Origin: Castor canadensis
Lineage: Eukaryota > Chordata > Mammalia > Rodentia > Castoridae
NCBI RefSeq assembly: GCF_047511655.1
Contig: NC_133389.1
Span: 156,441,973 to 156,505,972 of the forward strand
DNA length: 64,000 nucleotides
Reading direction: 5' to 3'
The position numbers and the translations under genes were made by a program. Below are positions 59,379 to 64,000 of the stretch, piece by piece. The notes beneath the pieces were generated by a model. The model was not told where the DNA came from and did not search any database. It worked only from the letters and a program-made list of their open reading frames with translations. Position 1 is the stretch's first letter. Each line of letters starts with the position of its first letter.

Positions 59379-60470
59379 ACAGTAACAAAAAAAACCCCAA
59401 AAGTTTTATAAAGACATGTTTTTAAGACAATAAAGAACAATAAAGAGACTTATTGGAACAAATAAACTCATTTTGTGATGCCAACATATCCCTGCTATGA
59501 AAACCTGTCAAAGGACACTAATTATAAGATAATTACAAATCAATACTACTAATGAACATGGCTGAAGAAATTCTTAATAAAATATTAGCAAATTGAACTT
59601 AAAACAGAAAAAGGATAAAATCATGGTTAGGTAAGGTTTAGCCTAGAAATATGAAACTGGCTTAATATTTTAAAAATCAATTAATTCACTACTTTATCAG
59701 GAAAAAAGAAAATATATGTTCATCTTAATAGAAGTAGGAAAATGTTTGACAAAATGTAACACTTATTTGTGATAAAAAAAAATTTCAGTAAACTGAAAAT
59801 ACATGGGAATTCGTCTCAACCTGGTAAATGGAATCTACAAAAAGCTTAAAGCTACCATCATTCTCAGTGATATATCACTAGATCTCTTCTCTCCAACATT
59901 AAGAGCAATTCAAATTCTTCCAACTTTTATTTAAAGTATACTGGAAGTCTTAAGGCAAGAAAAAGAAATGAAGGGCACAAAGATTGGAAGGGAAGAAAAA
60001 CAAAGCTAAATTTATTGACTTATTCACATGATAATATACACTATTCAAAATATATTTACATATACCATCAGCAAACAAAAATGAAAATTTTTAGAGTCAA
60101 TATTTAAAATGCATAAAAATCATCAAATACCTAGGAGTAAATCTAACAAAAGATGTGTGAGATTTCTATCTACAAGAAAATTAATAAAACTAAGAAATGG
60201 AGAAATATACTAGTGGGTTAGAAAGATGTCAATTCTTCACAAATATTTCTAAAGATTCTATACAATTTCAACTACAATCTAGTTGGCCTTTCTTTGTGAA
60301 AATTGACAGAATAATTTACAAAATTATAGGAAACTCAAAAGACTTAGAATAGATAGAACAGTTTTGAGAAAGTTGGGATATTTGTATCACCTGTTTTCAA
60401 AATTTACCATAAATTTTTAATAATCAACAGTGTAGAATTGGTATCAGGATAAACAAAAGGGGACAGAAAG

Positions 60471-62489
60471 GTGTGATATCTTTCCTCACTTGTGGTTAAG
60501 GGTCACACTGGCATAAGAAAAGCATAGCAGATTTACTTAATCAGTTTTTAGACCCAGTGACCCAGGGAAGACTATTTTTATTCCTAGGTTCAATGAATAA
60601 TGGACAGCTGTGTAGAAATGTGTGGACAAAAAAAATATGACTTAATGGGAATAGATTGAGGGAGAAAGTCAGCAAGGCTTGTTTGCAGATTCTTCTTGAA
60701 CACACCTTCCTCCTGGATATCAGCAGGACTTTGCTGGGAGAAGAGAGTGGACTGTCTGGGTTTTATGGCTTGCTTTTAGGAGAGAGGAATTCCAGTTTCC
60801 AGCTCTCGCTTTGGGAAAAAGGAATTCTGATCTCTGTTAGTGACAGGAGAAAGAGGGGTTGGAGGACAGGAGGGTAGGAGGTCAGAGAGACCTTGCTTCC
60901 TACTCCATTCCAATGTCCTGCATTTTAAAGTACTCAGCATGATAAAGTGATAAAGTGCCACACTTTGGCATGTCCTGTTGAGTCTGAAGTCTTAAGTGAG
61001 GAAGCTGAAAGACCGTGTCCATCCATTAAGACAGGACACACAGAAGGAATAGGTTAAAGCAGGAAAGGGATTTGAGTAATGCTGTGACACAGGTGATGAG
61101 TTCCATTTTGAGTAGGTCAACTTGAAGTGCCTGAAGAAAACCCAAAAGGAGAAGTCAAATGGGCATTTAGGTACAGCACCCAGATCACTAAATCCTAATT
61201 ATTTTCCTCCTTACAGTGGAAACTTGGGTTGATCACTGCACATTCTTTTTTCAATCTCATCCGTAAAATGAATTTAATCTTTCTGGTCCTTTTCACCCAA
61301 ATATTTCAAGGTATCAACATTTTGATTTAGTTTGCATTAAGTAACCATCCCCAAATTTGAGTTCAAGTTCTATTATGAGCTATATAGTGGGATTAAAATA
61401 CACTTTAGTTTTGGGGTCAAGCTGACCTTGATTCCAGTTCTTGCTCTACCATTTGGAAACCAGGTGATCTTGGATAAATTAACTTACACACACCAGCTTC
61501 AATATCTTCTTCAGAAAAAGGGAGTGGGTGTCTTACTGCATGCCTGTAGCCAGAGGCCTGGATCTTGGGGTCCCAACTCTGTTTGCACGCTCACCTGCAC
61601 CAGGACTAAGAGAAAACAAAATAAAATACATCAAATGGAAAAATCAATTAATTTACATTTTGGCCAGAACTGGGGAGACAGCCATTCCCAATCTGTCTAC
61701 ACCTTCTCCATAGCAGTATTACAGGAGGGCTAGATGAAACGCAAAGGAATGTGCATATGTAGAATTGGCTGTGCTGTTTTCCCTCCCCACCACCCCCATC
61801 AACTCCCAGTAACATCCTCTGGTGCCAGGAGTCAGAGCTTCCGGGTGATTTCAGCTTTTGAGGGCAAGTCTCAGTATGGATGGAAAAACAGCTTAAAAGT
61901 CAGGTAAGCAGAAAAACTGTAAGGTTTTAAAAACTCCTAATTTTAGGGGGACCCTGGGTTACAGGAGTCTAATTTTGCAGCAGTGTCATGAGATACTGTG
62001 TTGGAAAAAGCCTAGAACATAGTAAGTGTTTAGTATTCGTCCCTACATTAGTTGTTCCCTTTCAGATGATGAAGGGATGGTACTGTACCAGCTAGGTAAA
62101 ACTGTGAAGTGTGGCACGCTCTGGACTCTGTTTCCCTCCCCTTGCTTTGCAAAGCCTAAGCCTTTCTCTCTCTTTTCATCATCAAAATCAGCTCTCTGGA
62201 GATGATGTAACATCAGTCCTTTGCCCCTCTTTGTTAATGAACTTAGATCATCTCCTCCTTTGACTGTCTGGGGTGGGGGGTGGATTTCACATTCCAAATG
62301 AATGGCTTCATTTCTGGTTAAAGGTTCCATGTGCTGGATGGAAGGAGCTGGGGCGTGGCAGAGACCCTTGCTGGGACTCCTGAAATCCTACCCATTCCCT
62401 CTCTTCTCTGCCTGAGTTTGTCACTTAAAGCACCACAACTAGTGTCCACGTGTCCCGAACACCTGTCTGAAGCCTCTCTCTGCCCTCCT
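60471..62489. other. Intergenic, nothing recognised
   Basis: No gene. About 60650-60900 has purine-rich sequence with repeated 'ggaattc' motifs and no assigned family. Confidence 0.35.
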
Positions 62490-63430
62490 CCTCATTTAAC
62501 CACCTCCCTGGCCGTGTGGTTTTATTTTGGATTTCAATTATTTTCTTATCAGTAATAGTAATTCTCCATAAGACACAAATAGCAGGAAAGGGAGTCTTTG
62601 TCTATTATTTATTACTCTTTAGGCTAAATGTCTGCAGGTTAATTAAATTGAAAAGTGTCCCCCCAGGGATGTACAAGGTCCCTGATGGTCCAATAAGGTA
62701 ATAAAACCATGGTGAAACTGAAAGCATTATTGCATGCTGCTTTATTCTCATCAGCAACAGCTTCCAAATACAAATTTAGTTAATTATTGGGTGATTCAGA
62801 ACAGGTTTTCTGGGAATTTAATTATGAAAATGGTCGGTATGGGCACCACAGTTGCTTTAGGGCAAATGCCTTGAGTTGTCCAAGGGCCAGTGGCCTCATA
62901 TCCTGAGTAAGCATATTCACCCAGAAAGTGAATGTTGAACAAAGAATTCTGCTGTGGTTTTATCAAACAAAAGGTCTATCACAGTAACAAGTTTCTTTTA
63001 GGGACGTGTGGGTATGTGTGTGTGTGTGACCCCATTTTCATTTCCTTCGGGCTTCCTCTCATTAATTCATTAATTTTGTAAGTCTTTGTAAGCATCTTAA
63101 ATTCCTCCAAACAATAAGAGAGACATCCTCAGCATCTGAGCAACAATGAAATCAATAAAGACTTTGGAGGGGAGTAAGAAGAATGGTACGTGGTAATAGC
63201 AATTATTCACTGAAAGCAATCTAACCCATTTTTAATTTAATTTGGAATGCCATTATTTCAGGATTCCAAATGCTAAGGTCATTTTAATCATGCAGATCCC
63301 ATGTCTTATTGAGTTGTGGCAGAGAATTACTTTTTTTCTTTGTGACCCTGAGTTAGCAAGGACATGCTGGGCAAACAGCCAAGGTGCTATGCACTCAGCA
63401 ATAGTAATAACCTATACTTAAAGTTAGTGT
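62490..63430. promoter_or_regulatory. Candidate distal enhancer-like sequence
   Basis: Low in recognisable repeats and rich in homeodomain-type cores: TTAATTAAATTG near 62639, TAGTTAATTATTGG near 62778, TTTAATTATGAAAATG near 62817 and CATTAATTCATTAATTTT near 63060. Such composition is typical of deeply conserved developmental enhancers, and KLF7, a neuronal transcription factor, is the next gene in human. Conservation cannot be shown from one sequence, so this is inference. Confidence 0.3.
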
Positions 63431-64000
63431 GGTGGCTATTAGCCATTGGCTATCCTGATAGGAGGGCAGTCATTCTTCAGATCCTATAGCTGTTTGACTT
63501 AGCACTTTCTTTAGTGACTTAAAAACATCATTCGATAAACTATCTTTCTTACATGGGAGGAAAGGACATAAAATGCAGACTACAGAGAAAAAAAACTTAT
63601 GAAGTAACTAAATATATAAAGGAAAGGTGGGTAGAAAAGTGGGGAAGGATGGGGAAAGGAGAATGAAAGCAGCCAGAGTTTGCAGAAAAGGACAGAAGCC
63701 TCTTTCCTGGAAGGCTGGTTAGGGTACGTGATGAACCAGAGATGCATTCACCAAAAGAAAAAGAACTTGGAGCTCTACTTCCTACAAAAAGAGCAAACAG
63801 ATATTTTAATCTTCATTCTACGTTTATATTCTCTTCTCTAATAGCTATAATTTTGTTCAATTTAGATGATATGTAGGGAAGTTCACAAGTCCTTTGCATA
63901 CATTAGCATTATTTAATTTTTACCACAAAGTCTGCAGTATATATTTTCCTCATTGTATACATGAGAAAACTGAAGTTATAAAAGGAAATATGTAATTTGT
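63431..64000. other. Intergenic, nothing recognised
   Basis: No gene or assignable repeat up to the end of the window. Confidence 0.4.

Larger units (their letters stand above)
57590..60470 (+). mobile_element. Large old L1M/HAL1-like block, sense, with nested insertions
   Basis: An ORF1-like part (57640-58265) continues after an L1 3' UTR insert at 58666-59230, where 'agcagccagaggcaaaaaa' and 'aaataaagacatttttagac' are recognisable. ORF2-like pieces at 59400-60470 follow a MER5A insert. All frames are broken. Confidence 0.65.

Noticed and set aside
60650-60900. Possible LTR with repeated ggaattc motifs
   Set aside because: No terminal TG/CA, duplication, TATA box or poly(A) signal in the right order could be found.
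31021-64000. Search for KLF7 exons or another downstream gene
   Set aside because: No zinc-finger or other exon-like segment with splice sites was seen; in human the gap from CPO to KLF7 is larger than the sequence available here.

Overview
The window is mammalian genomic DNA: AT-rich, intron-rich and full of interspersed repeats, with no bacterial or viral gene organisation. It holds one complete protein-coding gene on the + strand, carboxypeptidase O (CPO). Nine coding exons lie between 2992 and 31778, and their joined reading frame gives 371 residues. Every exon junction has GT/AG splice sites and the frame is unbroken. All zinc-binding and catalytic residues expected of an M14A metallocarboxypeptidase are present, as are a signal peptide and a C-terminal GPI-attachment-type tail. 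A poly(A) signal follows 105 bases after the stop codon.

The repeat content points to a rodent, most likely of the beaver/kangaroo-rat group (Castorimorpha). There are composite SINEs that join 7SL-like monomers to a tRNA-like unit. There are also young L1 3' ends with a G-rich 3' UTR tract, three of them with clear target-site duplications. Ancient mammalian repeats (MIR, MER5A, L1M) lie beneath these. The genus assignment is inference. To my knowledge mouse and rat lack an intact CPO, so an intact copy in a rodent would be notable.

Layout: 1-2880 is 5' flank, with an antisense L1 3' region and a SINE. The stretch 2880-2991 is the likely proximal promoter, with GATA-, CCAAT- and CDX-like motifs. 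Intron 1 (3060-15495) is a dense repeat field with L1 copies, SINEs, a perfect 117-bp tandem duplication and a 28-bp minisatellite. Introns 2 to 8 (to 31515) carry MIR, MER5A and L1M copies and a four-layer nested insertion in intron 4. From 31900 to 64000 I see no further gene. That stretch holds old repeats, a solo endogenous-retrovirus LTR with a 5-bp target duplication (40245-40582), long stretches of unique sequence, a large nested L1M block (57590-60470), and an AT-rich, homeobox-motif-rich stretch (62490-63430) that looks like a distal enhancer candidate. In human, the next gene beyond CPO on this side is KLF7, which is not reached here.

I did not find an undescribed multi-gene system. 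The most notable points are the altered N-glycosylation sites of this CPO, one of them four residues from the catalytic glutamate, the promoter motif cluster, the datable nested insertions and the candidate enhancer.
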